A DNA stretch of 41,428 nucleotides from Planktotalea frisia (GCF_001890925.1 NZ_MLCB01000133.1:1-41428); one strand, 5' to 3'; counted from the first letter of the stretch, positions 17,706 through 26,566 are shown. Notes: generated from the letters alone by a model not told the origin. Program-made: numbers and translations.

Positions 17706-18137
17706 ATGGAGCAAGGCGCACAGATCAACCTGACGCAAGAGGCTGATTTTGCAGATGAAATCGAAGCCAAGCTGCTGTGTGAATTGCGCAATAAGTCGAC
17801 GCAAAGCGAGAACGCCGCCTTTTCGTTAGCGCTGAGCGATGCGAGTGGCGCAACGCTTGGCGGACTTACTGCGTCTACAGCCTACGGCTGGCTTTTGATC
17901 AAGGTGTTGTTCGTTGAGCCACCCGCACGCGGTCAAGGTTACGGGCGTGATCTGATCGATGCAGCCTTGAGCCGGGCGAAGGAATTAGGCTGCCACAGCG
18001 CATGGCTCGACACATCCGACGCGGCTGCACATCACTTCTACCTCTCGCAAGGATTTGTGACGTTCGGCGCATTGGCGAATGAATTGAACCAAGCGCCGAT
18101 GGGCCATCAGCGCTGGTTCATGAAGCGCGTGATTTGA
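17706..18137 (+). CDS. GNAT family N-acetyltransferase
   Basis: The protein of about 143 residues has the GNAT core: VLFVEPPARGQGYGRDLIDAA, which contains the acetyl-CoA pyrophosphate loop RGQGYG, and later DTSDAAAHHFYLSQGFVTFG. The acceptor is not predictable. An in-frame GTG three bases upstream (17703) is an alternative start. It follows the lyxose isomerase closely and is probably the last gene of that operon. Its stop codon directly abuts that of the convergent TcuA-like gene, leaving no room for a separate terminator. Confidence 0.82.
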   Translation: MEQGAQINLTQEADFADEIEAKLLCELRNKSTQSENAAFSLALSDASGATLGGLTASTAYGWLLIKVLFVEPPARGQGYGRDLIDAALSRAKELGCHSAWLDTSDAAAHHFYLSQGFVTFGALANELNQAPMGHQRWFMKRVI

Positions 18138-19628
18138 TTATTCACTCGCAGCGCTTGCCCCTGCAAGCCGCCCAAACACCGCGCCAGAGGTCAGACCGGA
18201 CCCGCCCGGATAGCCGTTCAAGAACACGCCACCTACGATTTCGCCGCAGGCAAATAAACCTTCGATAGCTGCGCCGTCTTCATTCAGAACTTGCCCTTTT
18301 TCGGACACCTTCAAACCACCGTAGGTAAACGTGATACCACCCGTCACAGGGAACGCGCGAAAGGGTCCTTTGTCGAGCGTTTGGGCCCAATTGGATTTCG
18401 CAAGATCGCCTGATTTTGCGGATTTGCCATCTTTGATCGTCGGGTCAAAAACGATTTCTTGGGCAACGGATGCGTTGTATTCTGCGAGGGTCGCGAGAGC
18501 GGCATCAGCGTCTAGTCCATCGCACTTGCCCAGCAGCGTCGCTAGATCATCGGCTTCTTCAAAATGAGCATCGTGGAAGCGGTATTCGCCGTAAAGAATA
18601 TCAAAAACCTTCGCATCATAGATTTGCCAAGCGCGTTGTCCCGGTTGCTGCAAGACGGCACGACCGAATTGTGCATAAGTATAGTTGCGAAATTCGATGC
18701 CCTCATCGACAAAACGCTGTCCTTCTTCGTTCAGCATGACACCTAGGAAGTAGCTGATCTTGCGATAGTTTTTGCGTTCGCCATGGGGTATATCGAGATT
18801 GCCGTAGTTCTTCATGAAGTAGTCCATCGGCGTCGCGTGGCAGCCATCATAGCGCCCGTATTTCTGCGCGCCGATCGCCCATGCCGCCTTGAGGCCATCA
18901 CCTGTATTATGCGGCGTACCGCGCACTTTGGCATGTTCCCATTCTGGGCCAATCAGCTCAATACGCATTTGCTCATTGCTCTCAAAACCACCGCACGCGA
19001 GGATGACAGAAGCGCTCGAAAGAGTAGAGCCATCGGCGAGTGTCACGCCGCAAACAGTGCCATCCTGCACCACAAGATCTGCAAATTCAGTGTTGTATCT
19101 GATCTGACCACCAAGGCGCTCAAACGCGGCGAGTTCCATGTCAAAGAGGCCAACGCCCTCATTCTCTGCCGCCAAAGTCAGGCCGCCCCAAAAGATGATT
19201 TTACCATCCTTCTCAAAGCTTTGCCGCGCCCAGATCGGCTCGTACGTGACGCCATGACCTGCGAGCCAATGCATCGTTTCATAGCTTTGCGATACCAGAA
19301 TATCCTGTTCCGGTGTGAGCGGTTTGCCGTCGTTAAAGCCAAGCAAATCGGACTTGAATTTCTCTTGCGTATAACTGCCAAAGTCAGCGCGCGGCACGCG
19401 TGGATCTTCGGGGTGTGCAAGTAAAGGAAGCAGGGCGTCGCTGGTCTCATAGGCAAAGCGCATCGCGCCGGCGGTGTATTTGGTATTGCCGCCGGACATG
19501 TGTTGGTCTGCTTTTTCGATCATCAAGACCGACGCCCCTTTTTCGCAGGCCGCAATGCCTGCGCTCAAGGCTGCGTTGCCTGATCCCACGATGATAACGT
19601 CCCAAATCGGCGATCCAGTATCTGACAT
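18138..19628 (-). CDS. FAD-dependent tricarballylate dehydrogenase-like protein
   Basis: From the ATG at 19628 (AGGAATG upstream) the protein has 496 residues. It belongs to the fumarate reductase/succinate dehydrogenase flavoprotein superfamily, with VIIVGSGNAALSAGIAACEKG at the N-terminus, SGGNTKYTAGAMRF, ILACGGFESN in the middle and a C-terminal GEIVGGVFLNGYPGGSGLTSG. The closest recognised group is TcuA, which oxidises tricarballylate to cis-aconitate. It lies beside a GntR regulator and an AbrB-type membrane protein, and the same island holds a TTT transporter and a PrpF-type isomerase, which supports a tricarboxylate-like substrate. Related members act on 3-ketosteroids or other acids, so the exact substrate is not proven. 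Confidence 0.75.
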   Translation of the reverse strand: MSDTGSPIWDVIIVGSGNAALSAGIAACEKGASVLMIEKADQHMSGGNTKYTAGAMRFAYETSDALLPLLAHPEDPRVPRADFGSYTQEKFKSDLLGFNDGKPLTPEQDILVSQSYETMHWLAGHGVTYEPIWARQSFEKDGKIIFWGGLTLAAENEGVGLFDMELAAFERLGGQIRYNTEFADLVVQDGTVCGVTLADGSTLSSASVILACGGFESNEQMRIELIGPEWEHAKVRGTPHNTGDGLKAAWAIGAQKYGRYDGCHATPMDYFMKNYGNLDIPHGERKNYRKISYFLGVMLNEEGQRFVDEGIEFRNYTYAQFGRAVLQQPGQRAWQIYDAKVFDILYGEYRFHDAHFEEADDLATLLGKCDGLDADAALATLAEYNASVAQEIVFDPTIKDGKSAKSGDLAKSNWAQTLDKGPFRAFPVTGGITFTYGGLKVSEKGQVLNEDGAAIEGLFACGEIVGGVFLNGYPGGSGLTSGAVFGRLAGASAASE

Positions 19629-19645
19629 TTTACATTCCTTGCTAA

Positions 19646-19667
19646 ATTGTATCCATGCGTATACAAT
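19646..19667. promoter_or_regulatory. GntR operator between the tcuA-like gene and gntR
   Basis: ATTGTAT-N8-ATACAAT is a perfect seven-base inverted repeat in the short gap between the divergent genes. FadR-subfamily GntR proteins bind palindromes of this size and style (GTAT..ATAC). It covers the region where the promoters of both genes must lie, so the adjacent GntR protein probably controls both directions. Confidence 0.65.
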
Positions 19668-19693
19668 ATCTACATCAAACGACAAGGCCTCTC

Positions 19694-20317
19694 ATGCAAT
19701 CTGCTTATGATCAACTTTTTCAAGCTATCGAGACCGGCGAACTCAAGCCTGCGGATCGTTTGCTTGAGACCGAACTCGCCACGCGATTTGGCGTGTCTCG
19801 AACCCCTGTGCGCGAAGCGATCAGGCGGCTAGAGGCAGAAGGCATCGTCATTCACATGCCGCGCGTTGGCGCTGTTGTGCGCACGCTTGGTCAGCAAGAA
19901 ATCGTAGAGCTCTACGAGATGCGCATCGTGCTCGAAACCACAGCAGCGGCCATGGCTGCAAAGCATGCATCAGGCGCGGAAATTCGCACGCTTGAGGGCC
20001 TAAACGAAGACATGGCGCAGAACTCTGGTGATCCGATAAAGGTCGCTATTCTCAACCGCGCCTTTCATCACTGCATCATGCAAGCAGCGCGCAACCAGTT
20101 TCTTGCACATAGTTATCATGCGTTGTCCCATGCGCTTATTCTACTTGGTAAAACAACATTGGAAACAGACGCGCGCGTCGCAACGGTCGTGGCGCAGCAT
20201 GCGGACATTATCGAAGCCCTCAAAGCCGCAAACCCTGACGATGCTGCTGACAAGATGCGCCAACACATGGAAGCATCGCTTGATCACCGCCTGAAGGCGC
20301 TACACATTGCGCCCTAG
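19694..20317 (+). CDS. GntR family transcriptional regulator (FCD domain)
   Basis: I chose the ATG at 19694 (AAGG 8 bases upstream), giving 207 residues, because the earlier ATG at 19655 falls inside the palindromic operator. The N-terminal winged helix reads LKPADRLLETELATRFGVSRTPVREAIRRLEAEG. A helical FCD effector domain follows, with YEMRIVLETTAAAMAA, LNRAFHHCIMQAA and a late HADIIEALKAANPDDAADKM containing the metal-ligating His residues usual in carboxylate-sensing members. It diverges from the TcuA-like gene and overlaps the AbrB-family gene, so it likely senses an organic acid and controls both. Confidence 0.9.
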   Translation: MQSAYDQLFQAIETGELKPADRLLETELATRFGVSRTPVREAIRRLEAEGIVIHMPRVGAVVRTLGQQEIVELYEMRIVLETTAAAMAAKHASGAEIRTLEGLNEDMAQNSGDPIKVAILNRAFHHCIMQAARNQFLAHSYHALSHALILLGKTTLETDARVATVVAQHADIIEALKAANPDDAADKMRQHMEASLDHRLKALHIAP

Positions 20318-21338
20318 TCACCTCATCACCCATCTTATCAGCCTCACAGGCGTGCTCGCGTTCTTGTGGCTGCATATTCCGCTGCCTTGGCTGTTTGGCC
20401 CTATGTTTGCCTGCTTGCTCGCGGCCCTTTTCGGGGTGAAACTCTCGGTCATCAAACCGCTCAGTGAAGGCATGCGCACGATCCTCGGGGTGGCGGTTGG
20501 TGCAAGCGTGACGACCGCTTTCTTCGTCGCGTTGCCGGGTATTTGGGACACGCTGATCCTAATTCCGTTTATGGTGATCGGCATTGGTGTTATGGGGGTT
20601 TGGTATTTCCAACGCTTCGCGGGCTATGATTTTGCGACATCATATTACGCTTCAATGCCGGGCGGTTTGCAGGACATGATTGCCTTTGGCGAAGAGGCGG
20701 GCGGCAATGTGCGCGCGATCTCGTTGATCCATGCAACGCGCGTTTTGGTGATTGTGGTCATCCTGCCGTTGATCTTGACGCAATTTTGGGACGCGAATTT
20801 AGACACACCTCCCGGGGCGTCGGTGACGACGTTCGAGTTGGATCAAATTGCGATCCTGACTATTTGCGGCCTTGCGGGTTGGCGTATTGCCAAAAGGATA
20901 GGGATGTTCGGGTCGTCGATTTTAGGCCCGCTTATTTTGACAGCAATCGCCAGCTTGGCAGGTATTCTGCACACGCGCCCCCCAGCCGAGGCGATCTGGG
21001 CCGCGCAATATTTCATCGCTATTGGAATTGGCGCAAAATACGTCGGGATCACCAGCAAAGAGTTACGCCACGATGTCGTGGCAGGCTTGGGCTTTTGTGT
21101 CGTTCTGTTGGTGCTCACAAGCGTGGTCGTCTTGGGCGTCTTCGCGCTCGATCTCGCGCCACCGATGGAGACGATCTTGTCATTGGCTCCGGGTGGGCAG
21201 GCTGAATTGGTCGTGCTCGCGCTCATTGTTGGCGCGGACATGGGGTTTGTGGTGGCGCACCACCTGTTCCGCATCTTCTTTGTGATTTTGGGTGCGCCGG
21301 TTATTGCGAAGCTGTTTGATCCCAAACAGACGGGTTGA
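20307..21338 (+). CDS. AbrB/ammonia monooxygenase-like family membrane protein
   Basis: The 343-residue protein starts at a TTG (20307) that overlaps the gntR stop, so the two are probably coupled. It has about nine to ten hydrophobic segments and the duplicated AbrB pattern: PLPWLFGPMFACLLAALFG, then TSYYASMPGGLQDMIAFGEEAGG, and in the second half SILGPLILTAIAS and LSLAPGGQAELVVLALIVGAD. The PGG motifs in both halves are characteristic. Members are thought to transport or regulate small acids, but function is poorly known. It may move the TcuA substrate or product. It overlaps the convergent dehydrogenase gene by 38 bases. Confidence 0.8.
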   Translation: MRPSHLITHLISLTGVLAFLWLHIPLPWLFGPMFACLLAALFGVKLSVIKPLSEGMRTILGVAVGASVTTAFFVALPGIWDTLILIPFMVIGIGVMGVWYFQRFAGYDFATSYYASMPGGLQDMIAFGEEAGGNVRAISLIHATRVLVIVVILPLILTQFWDANLDTPPGASVTTFELDQIAILTICGLAGWRIAKRIGMFGSSILGPLILTAIASLAGILHTRPPAEAIWAAQYFIAIGIGAKYVGITSKELRHDVVAGLGFCVVLLVLTSVVVLGVFALDLAPPMETILSLAPGGQAELVVLALIVGADMGFVVAHHLFRIFFVILGAPVIAKLFDPKQTG

Positions 21339-22287
21339 TCATGTGGATCGGCGCGCTGTTTTTATAGGCTGCGACCTGATCGAAAATGTCCGAGAATTGC
21401 AGCTCGAACTCGTCTTCAGTGACAAAGCCAATATGCGGTGTGCAGGTGACGTTGGGATGGGTGATCAGCGGATCATCCAGCCACGTGATTGGCTCAACAT
21501 CAAAAACATCAAGCGCCGCTTTTTCAGGTCTTCCCGCGTTGAGCGCGTTCAGCATCGCATCAGGCTCGATAAGACCTGCGCGTGACGTGTTCACAAACAG
21601 CGCATCGTCGCGCATTAGCGCCAAGTCATGGGCGGTGATGAGACCCCGTGTCGAAGGCTTCAAACGCACATGCACAGAGATAACATCAGGCGTGCTAAAA
21701 AACGCGTCACGACTGCTCGCGATGGTTTTGCCATCGGCCTTCGCGCGCGCGCGACCCGCCTCGGAGGACCACCAGAGTACGTTCATTCCAAAGGCCGTCG
21801 CGTAGGTTTCAACAGCCTTGGCAATCCGCCCATATCCATAAAGCCCCAAGGTGCGCCCATTGAGAGTTTTGCCAACGCCCATCTGCCAGCGTCCGGCCTG
21901 CATATTCGCCATTTGTTGCGGAATTTGGCGCATCGCAGCAAGGATCAGCGCCCATGTGTGTTCAGCCGCCGCAAAGCTGGGCGTTCCTGCGTGCATGTTA
22001 GAACACAGGAGCGTTCCATTGGCGGTGCAGGCGTCAACGTCCACATGCGGATAAACGCTGCGCTGGGAGATGAGTTTTAGATTAGGGAGTTGGCGCAAGA
22101 TTTGCGCAGTCATGGCACTGCGCTCGCGAAAGAGCACGACGGCATCGAAGGGTTTGAGCCGTTCAGCGAGCCTATCTGGATCGGGCTCATGATCGGTGAA
22201 AACCGTGACATCGATACCGTCGAGCTTGGTAAAGCATGGCAGCGTGCGCAAGGTGTCGAACCAATCATCAAGAATTGCGAGTTTCAT
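21301..22287 (-). CDS. D-2-hydroxyacid dehydrogenase family protein
   Basis: The protein has 328 residues from the ATG at 22287, which overlaps the PrpF gene's stop codon (ATGA). It has the NAD-binding motif GLYGYGRIAKAVETYATAFG. The catalytic trio is Arg in VNTSRAGLIE, Glu in DVFDVEPI and His in TPHIGFVTEDE. Enzymes of this family reduce 2-oxoacids to D-2-hydroxyacids or the reverse in the cytoplasm. Its coupling to a PrpF-type isomerase and a TTT transporter suggests it handles a 2-oxo di- or tricarboxylate. The exact substrate cannot be read from sequence. Confidence 0.87.
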   Translation of the reverse strand: MKLAILDDWFDTLRTLPCFTKLDGIDVTVFTDHEPDPDRLAERLKPFDAVVLFRERSAMTAQILRQLPNLKLISQRSVYPHVDVDACTANGTLLCSNMHAGTPSFAAAEHTWALILAAMRQIPQQMANMQAGRWQMGVGKTLNGRTLGLYGYGRIAKAVETYATAFGMNVLWWSSEAGRARAKADGKTIASSRDAFFSTPDVISVHVRLKPSTRGLITAHDLALMRDDALFVNTSRAGLIEPDAMLNALNAGRPEKAALDVFDVEPITWLDDPLITHPNVTCTPHIGFVTEDEFELQFSDIFDQVAAYKNSAPIHMINPSVWDQTASQ

Positions 22288-23381
22288 GATGTCGCTCCGT
22301 CCCAAATGCTTCGCGGGATAAACACCTCACCCGACGCAAGTTTGCGACAGGTGCGCACCAATCCTGCGGATGTGTGGTGAAACGCGCCGTCTTTCATTTC
22401 AAAGTCGATCAACACGTCCATAAGACCCATTGGATGCTCTAACGTAACGGTTACAGGACCACAGCTAGGGCGCTCTAGCAGCCCATCCGCAACTGTCCCC
22501 GGTGTCAGCGCACAAGACGCGATGCATTGGCTGCCTGTGACGGCCATTGTGGGATGCGTGGTCCAAGGCATGAAATAACGTGTCGCAATGGTGCCACCCT
22601 CTTTTGCTTTTGCCAGAAGTCCGAATTTTGGCGTAACCGATTGGGTGCAATCGCCCATGCCCATGGCTTTGCCTGCCTTTAGTCGAACAGCTTCCATTTG
22701 TTTGAAAAACGCGAGGTTGGCGTCTAGTTCTTCGCGGGTTTCATACCCCGTCAGGCCAAAGTCAGAGGCTTTCGCGAGAGCCATCGGCATTGCGACGTCC
22801 ATGCAGGTTACGTCAATGCCGTCAAAGGTGTCCGTCAGGTTTCCTGTGGGAAGAAACGCCCCTGTGGAGGAACCTGCAACCTTCATGAAATTGAGCGCAA
22901 CAGGGGCGGCGGTTCCGGGGACGCCGTCAATTGCTGCGTCGCCCTCGTAGCTCACCAATCCATCTGGCGTTTGAACACGGGCAACGACTTGTGCGCCTGT
23001 ATTCACCGCGTGAATGCGCACTTCTGTTTCGCCATTTTGCGCGCCAACAAGCCCCATTTCAAGCGCGGCAGAGGCGACGCCAGAGAGGATATTTCCACAC
23101 GTGGGTTTGAAATCAACGATCTGATCCTCAACGCTCACTTGCGCAAAGAAGTAATCGACATCGGCCCAGTCATCCTCAGACTTCGAGAGCATAGCGACTT
23201 TGGTTGTCACAGCATTGCCGCCACCGATCCCGTCGATATTGAGCGGATGGCCAGAGCCGATCGTAGCGATAAGCACTTTTGCCAAGGTCTCGCGATCGCT
23301 CGGCAAATGGGCGCGGTTAAAGTACGGGCCACGTGATGTGCCGCCGCGCATGAAGATATATGGAACTGCTGTCTGTGTCAT
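22284..23381 (-). CDS. PrpF family protein, 4-oxalomesaconate tautomerase-like
   Basis: From the ATG at 23381 the protein has 365 residues. It shows the PrpF hallmarks FMRGGTSRGPYFNRAHLP, NIDGIGGGNAVTTKVAMLS, DFKPTCGNILSG with a catalytic-type Cys, and THPTMAVTGSQCIASCAL. Family members move double bonds or tautomerise unsaturated tricarboxylates: PrpF acts on 2-methylaconitate and GalD on 4-oxalomesaconate. The extended RGPYF version is more GalD-like. It lies between the TctA-TctB fusion and the 2-hydroxyacid dehydrogenase, all coupled, so it should act on the imported acid or its oxidation product. Confidence 0.85.
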   Translation of the reverse strand: MTQTAVPYIFMRGGTSRGPYFNRAHLPSDRETLAKVLIATIGSGHPLNIDGIGGGNAVTTKVAMLSKSEDDWADVDYFFAQVSVEDQIVDFKPTCGNILSGVASAALEMGLVGAQNGETEVRIHAVNTGAQVVARVQTPDGLVSYEGDAAIDGVPGTAAPVALNFMKVAGSSTGAFLPTGNLTDTFDGIDVTCMDVAMPMALAKASDFGLTGYETREELDANLAFFKQMEAVRLKAGKAMGMGDCTQSVTPKFGLLAKAKEGGTIATRYFMPWTTHPTMAVTGSQCIASCALTPGTVADGLLERPSCGPVTVTLEHPMGLMDVLIDFEMKDGAFHHTSAGLVRTCRKLASGEVFIPRSIWDGATS

Positions 23382-25405
23382 GTGAAAGGCCAAGGTAGGT
23401 CAAAGTAGCTTTGCAAAATTCCGGGCGGGAAATCACGACCCAAGAGCCATGCCATGCCCAGCATGAATGCGATGCCCGCTACGCTGAAGATTAGTGTTTG
23501 CGCCCAGCTTAGTCCCGCACGAATGCGTAAGAACGACAGCAGAAACGCGGCGAGTGCAATGATGAAACCTGTGATTGCGGTGACGATCAATAGGAACGCA
23601 AACCAAGCAAGGGTCGGCCACAGGCCGTAGGTGTCGTCCTCGGATTCCTTGCCCGTTTCGCGGTCCGCAAACAGCGTGTGCGTTTCAGGTGCAAGCATCA
23701 TTTGTGTCAGCAAAATCACCGCACCGACCAAAGAAACGCTGGCCACGAACATAGGAAACACGCGGTCAGTCCAAGCGTAGTCAGGGATCGTTGCTGCGTC
23801 ATAAAGCGCGTAAGCAATGAAGCCGAGGATCGCGAGCAAGAATATCAAAGGCGCGCGTTTTCCACCTGAGGGAACATCGCCTTCGGCCAAGATGTTTTTG
23901 GCTTGGCGCAGGCCTACGACGACAGAGGCGACTGTGATCACGATCAAGGTGATGGTGATCCATGACAGGATATAGTCGATGCCTGTTTCCCAGCCTTGGC
24001 GGAATTTGATGCCTTGGATCTGGTAGGCGTTGTTTGAATAATTCTCGACGGGTGTGGAGAGCACGAAACCGATCAGGAACGCAGGGCGTGACCAATCAAA
24101 GCGGCGCATAAGGATGCCCAAGAAGCCGATCGCGAAAAGGGCAACAAGGTCCATAAGGTTTTGTCCACTTTGGAACGCGGCAAAAGCAATGACCATAAAG
24201 ATGAACGGTGCGAGCAGTGCGAAACGAATGTTCGTTAACTTGGCTATGCCGCCTGACATGGCAATGCAAAGCACCGTGCCAACAACGTTCGCAAGCGCCA
24301 AGAGCCATACGATGGAATAGACAAAGTCTAGGTTGTTCTCGAGCAGGCTTGGACCCACATCAATGCCATTCCCGAGCAACGCCAGCGCGCCGATGAAGAT
24401 CGCCATGGAGCCTGAACCGGGGATGCCAAACAGCAAGGTAGGGACCAATCCGCCGCCTTCTTTGGCGTTGTTGGAACTTTCAGGTCCGATCACGCCGCGC
24501 ACATCGCCTTTGCCAAATTGATCTTTGCCTTTGGCCGTCTGAATTGTGTGTCCGTACGCAATCCAATCGACAACAGAACCACCAAGCCCGGGGATAACAC
24601 CCACGACGACCCCAATGATCGAACAGCGCATAGAGAGCCATTTGTTCGCCCACCAATCCTTGATCCCGAGCACCCAACCACCGCCAAGCGCTTGACGATC
24701 ACTGATCGCTTTGTCTTTGCGTAAAAGGGCGACGATCTCGGGGATGGCGAAGATGCCTAGACCGACAATGACCAGCTTGAGTCCGTCTGTCAGATAGGGG
24801 AAATCATAGCTCGACATGCGCAGCTCGCCATTGAACGGCCCTTCGCCAATCGTGCCGATAAGCAAGCCTAGTCCAGCCGCGACAATGCCTTTGATTGCGA
24901 TGCGTCCTGCGAGAATACCAACCATCGAAAGGCCGAAGACGGAGACCATCAACAACTCTGGCGATTGGAATTTTAGCACCAAAGGGCGTGCGACAAGGAT
25001 AAAAATGGTCAGAAACGCCGCCCCGACCAATCCACCAAAGAGCGAGGATGCAAAAGCCGCAGACAATGCGCGTGCCGCTTGGCCCTTCTTCGCCATTGGA
25101 AAACCATCAAGCACCGTCGCTTGGGACGCCGATGATCCGGGAATGCCCATCAGAACAGAGGCGAAAGTGTCAGAGGTCGGAACAACAGCGACCATGCCGA
25201 TCATCAGTGCGAGGCCGAGAATGGGGTCCATGCCGAACATGAATGGCAAAAGCAGGGAAAGTCCCGCGATACCGCCCAAACCCGGAAACACACCAATGGC
25301 GAGGCCCATGCAAACGCCCATCACCAGATAGCCGATAACCAAAGGTTGCAAGATTTGCCCCCACGCGGATCCGAGCGCTGGCAGAGCGTCTAGAAAAATT
25401 TCCAT
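23378..25405 (-). CDS. TTT transporter membrane protein, fused TctA-TctB
   Basis: From the ATG at 25405 (preceded by GGGG) the protein has 675 residues. The first roughly 500 are TctA: VFPGLGGIAGLSLLLPFMFG, IPGSSASQATVLDGFPMAKKG, and later GVIPGLGGSVVDWIAYGH and GIPGSGSMAIFIGALALLGNG, with about twelve membrane segments. The final 170 or so add four membrane segments with the TctB pattern, so the small subunit normally encoded separately is fused to the large one. The complex imports carboxylates with TctC using ion gradients. It overlaps the PrpF gene and lies downstream of tctC after a strong hairpin. Confidence 0.88.
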   Translation of the reverse strand: MEIFLDALPALGSAWGQILQPLVIGYLVMGVCMGLAIGVFPGLGGIAGLSLLLPFMFGMDPILGLALMIGMVAVVPTSDTFASVLMGIPGSSASQATVLDGFPMAKKGQAARALSAAFASSLFGGLVGAAFLTIFILVARPLVLKFQSPELLMVSVFGLSMVGILAGRIAIKGIVAAGLGLLIGTIGEGPFNGELRMSSYDFPYLTDGLKLVIVGLGIFAIPEIVALLRKDKAISDRQALGGGWVLGIKDWWANKWLSMRCSIIGVVVGVIPGLGGSVVDWIAYGHTIQTAKGKDQFGKGDVRGVIGPESSNNAKEGGGLVPTLLFGIPGSGSMAIFIGALALLGNGIDVGPSLLENNLDFVYSIVWLLALANVVGTVLCIAMSGGIAKLTNIRFALLAPFIFMVIAFAAFQSGQNLMDLVALFAIGFLGILMRRFDWSRPAFLIGFVLSTPVENYSNNAYQIQGIKFRQGWETGIDYILSWITITLIVITVASVVVGLRQAKNILAEGDVPSGGKRAPLIFLLAILGFIAYALYDAATIPDYAWTDRVFPMFVASVSLVGAVILLTQMMLAPETHTLFADRETGKESEDDTYGLWPTLAWFAFLLIVTAITGFIIALAAFLLSFLRIRAGLSWAQTLIFSVAGIAFMLGMAWLLGRDFPPGILQSYFDLPWPFT

Positions 25406-25420
25406 GAATGACCCCAAACA

Positions 25421-25474
25421 GACAGGTTACAAAAGCGCCCCGCACACTAAATACGGGGCGCTTGAAAACCTGTC
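25421..25474 (-). terminator. Two-tier intercistronic hairpin between tctC and tctA
   Basis: AAGCGCCCCG (25433-25442) pairs with CGGGGCGCTT (25454-25463) around 11 bases. Outside it GACAGGTT (25421-25428) pairs with AACCTGTC (25467-25474). Read on the - strand the inner stem ends in GCTTTTG. It lies between the binding-protein and membrane genes. Partial termination or mRNA stabilisation here would raise the TctC level relative to TctAB. The fold is seen; the role is inferred. Confidence 0.7.
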
Positions 25475-25477
25475 GGC

Positions 25478-26566
25478 TTAGTTCAGTTCAACACCGAAGT
25501 CTTCTTTGAGCCAGCCCTGAACAAAGGCTTTCGCGCTGTCGCTCACGGTGATCGCGTTGGTAAGTGCACCTTTCGCGTCTTTGCCTGTGTACATCGGGTA
25601 CTTGCCCAAACGTGCAGCAGAGATTTCTGCGAAATCGTCACGTGCAGCGATGCTTGCGAATGCGTTGCTGAAGGTGTCGATGATCTCTTGATCCGTACCT
25701 GCTGGCAAGAACGCGATCTTCTGGGATGGGAAACCAGCTACGAAGAAGGCTTTCCATGCGTCCCACTGATCGCCGGATGTTTCACAGCCGTCTGTTGCTT
25801 CGCAGACTTCTTTAAACGTTGGCATGTCGGGGAATGTTGGATCACGTACAATGTTGCCTGCGGCGTCGATGGAGCCCCATGTCATCATTGGAACCGCTTT
25901 GCCTGCTTCTACAAGCTGCGCAGAGCCTTTGAGGTAGCCAGAGGATGTCTGGTAGTCAATTGTTGCTTCGCCGCTTTCAAACATCTTACGACCATCGCCG
26001 CGACCTTTGATACCGAGCACGTGCTCAACATTCATGCCCAGCATCTTCCATGCGAGTGCTGGGATGATGTCCAGACGCGTCGCGCCTTGGTTGCCATAGA
26101 TGAATGTCATGTCTTTGAGATTGTTGGCAGAGCCGTCAAACTTCGCGCCTGCTTCTGCGTTCAAATACGCGACACCACCTGTGCCGGAGGCCATAACAGG
26201 GTTCCAGTCGTTATACTCATAGCGCACGCGCGGATCGCCCAAGAGATATGGGAACTGCGTAGAGCCGGAGGAGCCGAACATGACTGTGCCGTCGCCGCCT
26301 GTCTGCTCTTGGAACCAGTTCGCGCCTTTGGTGGAACCAGCACCTGGCATGAACTTCACAACAACTGTTGGGTTGCCCGGTAGTGCCTCGGATAGAAGCG
26401 GTGCAAAGAAGTTCGCCCATTTCGCAGAACCACCTGTTTCTGAGAATGGAATTGTCCACTCAATCGTTTTGCCGGACATGTCGACGTCTGCGGATGCGGG
26501 CAGTGCAAAAGCAGCTGTGGCGGCAATCGCCATCGCTGCGCGGCGTGTGAATGTGGATAGTGTCAT
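25478..26566 (-). CDS. TTT solute-binding protein (TctC)
   Basis: The ATG at 26566 has GGGAGGAAG 8 bases upstream and gives 362 residues. A signal peptide is clear: Arg-Arg at 8-9, a hydrophobic stretch AAMAIAATAAFALP and an ASA-type cleavage site near 25-27. The mature part follows the Bug/TctC pattern with WTIPFSETGGSAKWANFF, a VKFMPGAGSTKGANWF segment and a C-terminal helical lobe. It carries two Cys (EVCEATDGCE) that could form a periplasmic disulphide. It captures a carboxylate for the TctA-TctB protein encoded next. Divergent from the TctD/TctE-type regulators. Confidence 0.88.
   Translation of the reverse strand: MTLSTFTRRAAMAIAATAAFALPASADVDMSGKTIEWTIPFSETGGSAKWANFFAPLLSEALPGNPTVVVKFMPGAGSTKGANWFQEQTGGDGTVMFGSSGSTQFPYLLGDPRVRYEYNDWNPVMASGTGGVAYLNAEAGAKFDGSANNLKDMTFIYGNQGATRLDIIPALAWKMLGMNVEHVLGIKGRGDGRKMFESGEATIDYQTSSGYLKGSAQLVEAGKAVPMMTWGSIDAAGNIVRDPTFPDMPTFKEVCEATDGCETSGDQWDAWKAFFVAGFPSQKIAFLPAGTDQEIIDTFSNAFASIAARDDFAEISAARLGKYPMYTGKDAKGALTNAITVSDSAKAFVQGWLKEDFGVELN

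Noticed and set aside
18783-19424. 213-codon plus-strand frame opposite the tcuA-like gene
   Set aside because: It is a shadow of a conserved flavoprotein gene, with no ribosome site and no protein-like motif.
25688-26383. 231-codon plus-strand frame opposite tctC
   Set aside because: Antisense to a clear binding-protein gene; extreme Cys/His/Trp content indicates a non-coding frame.
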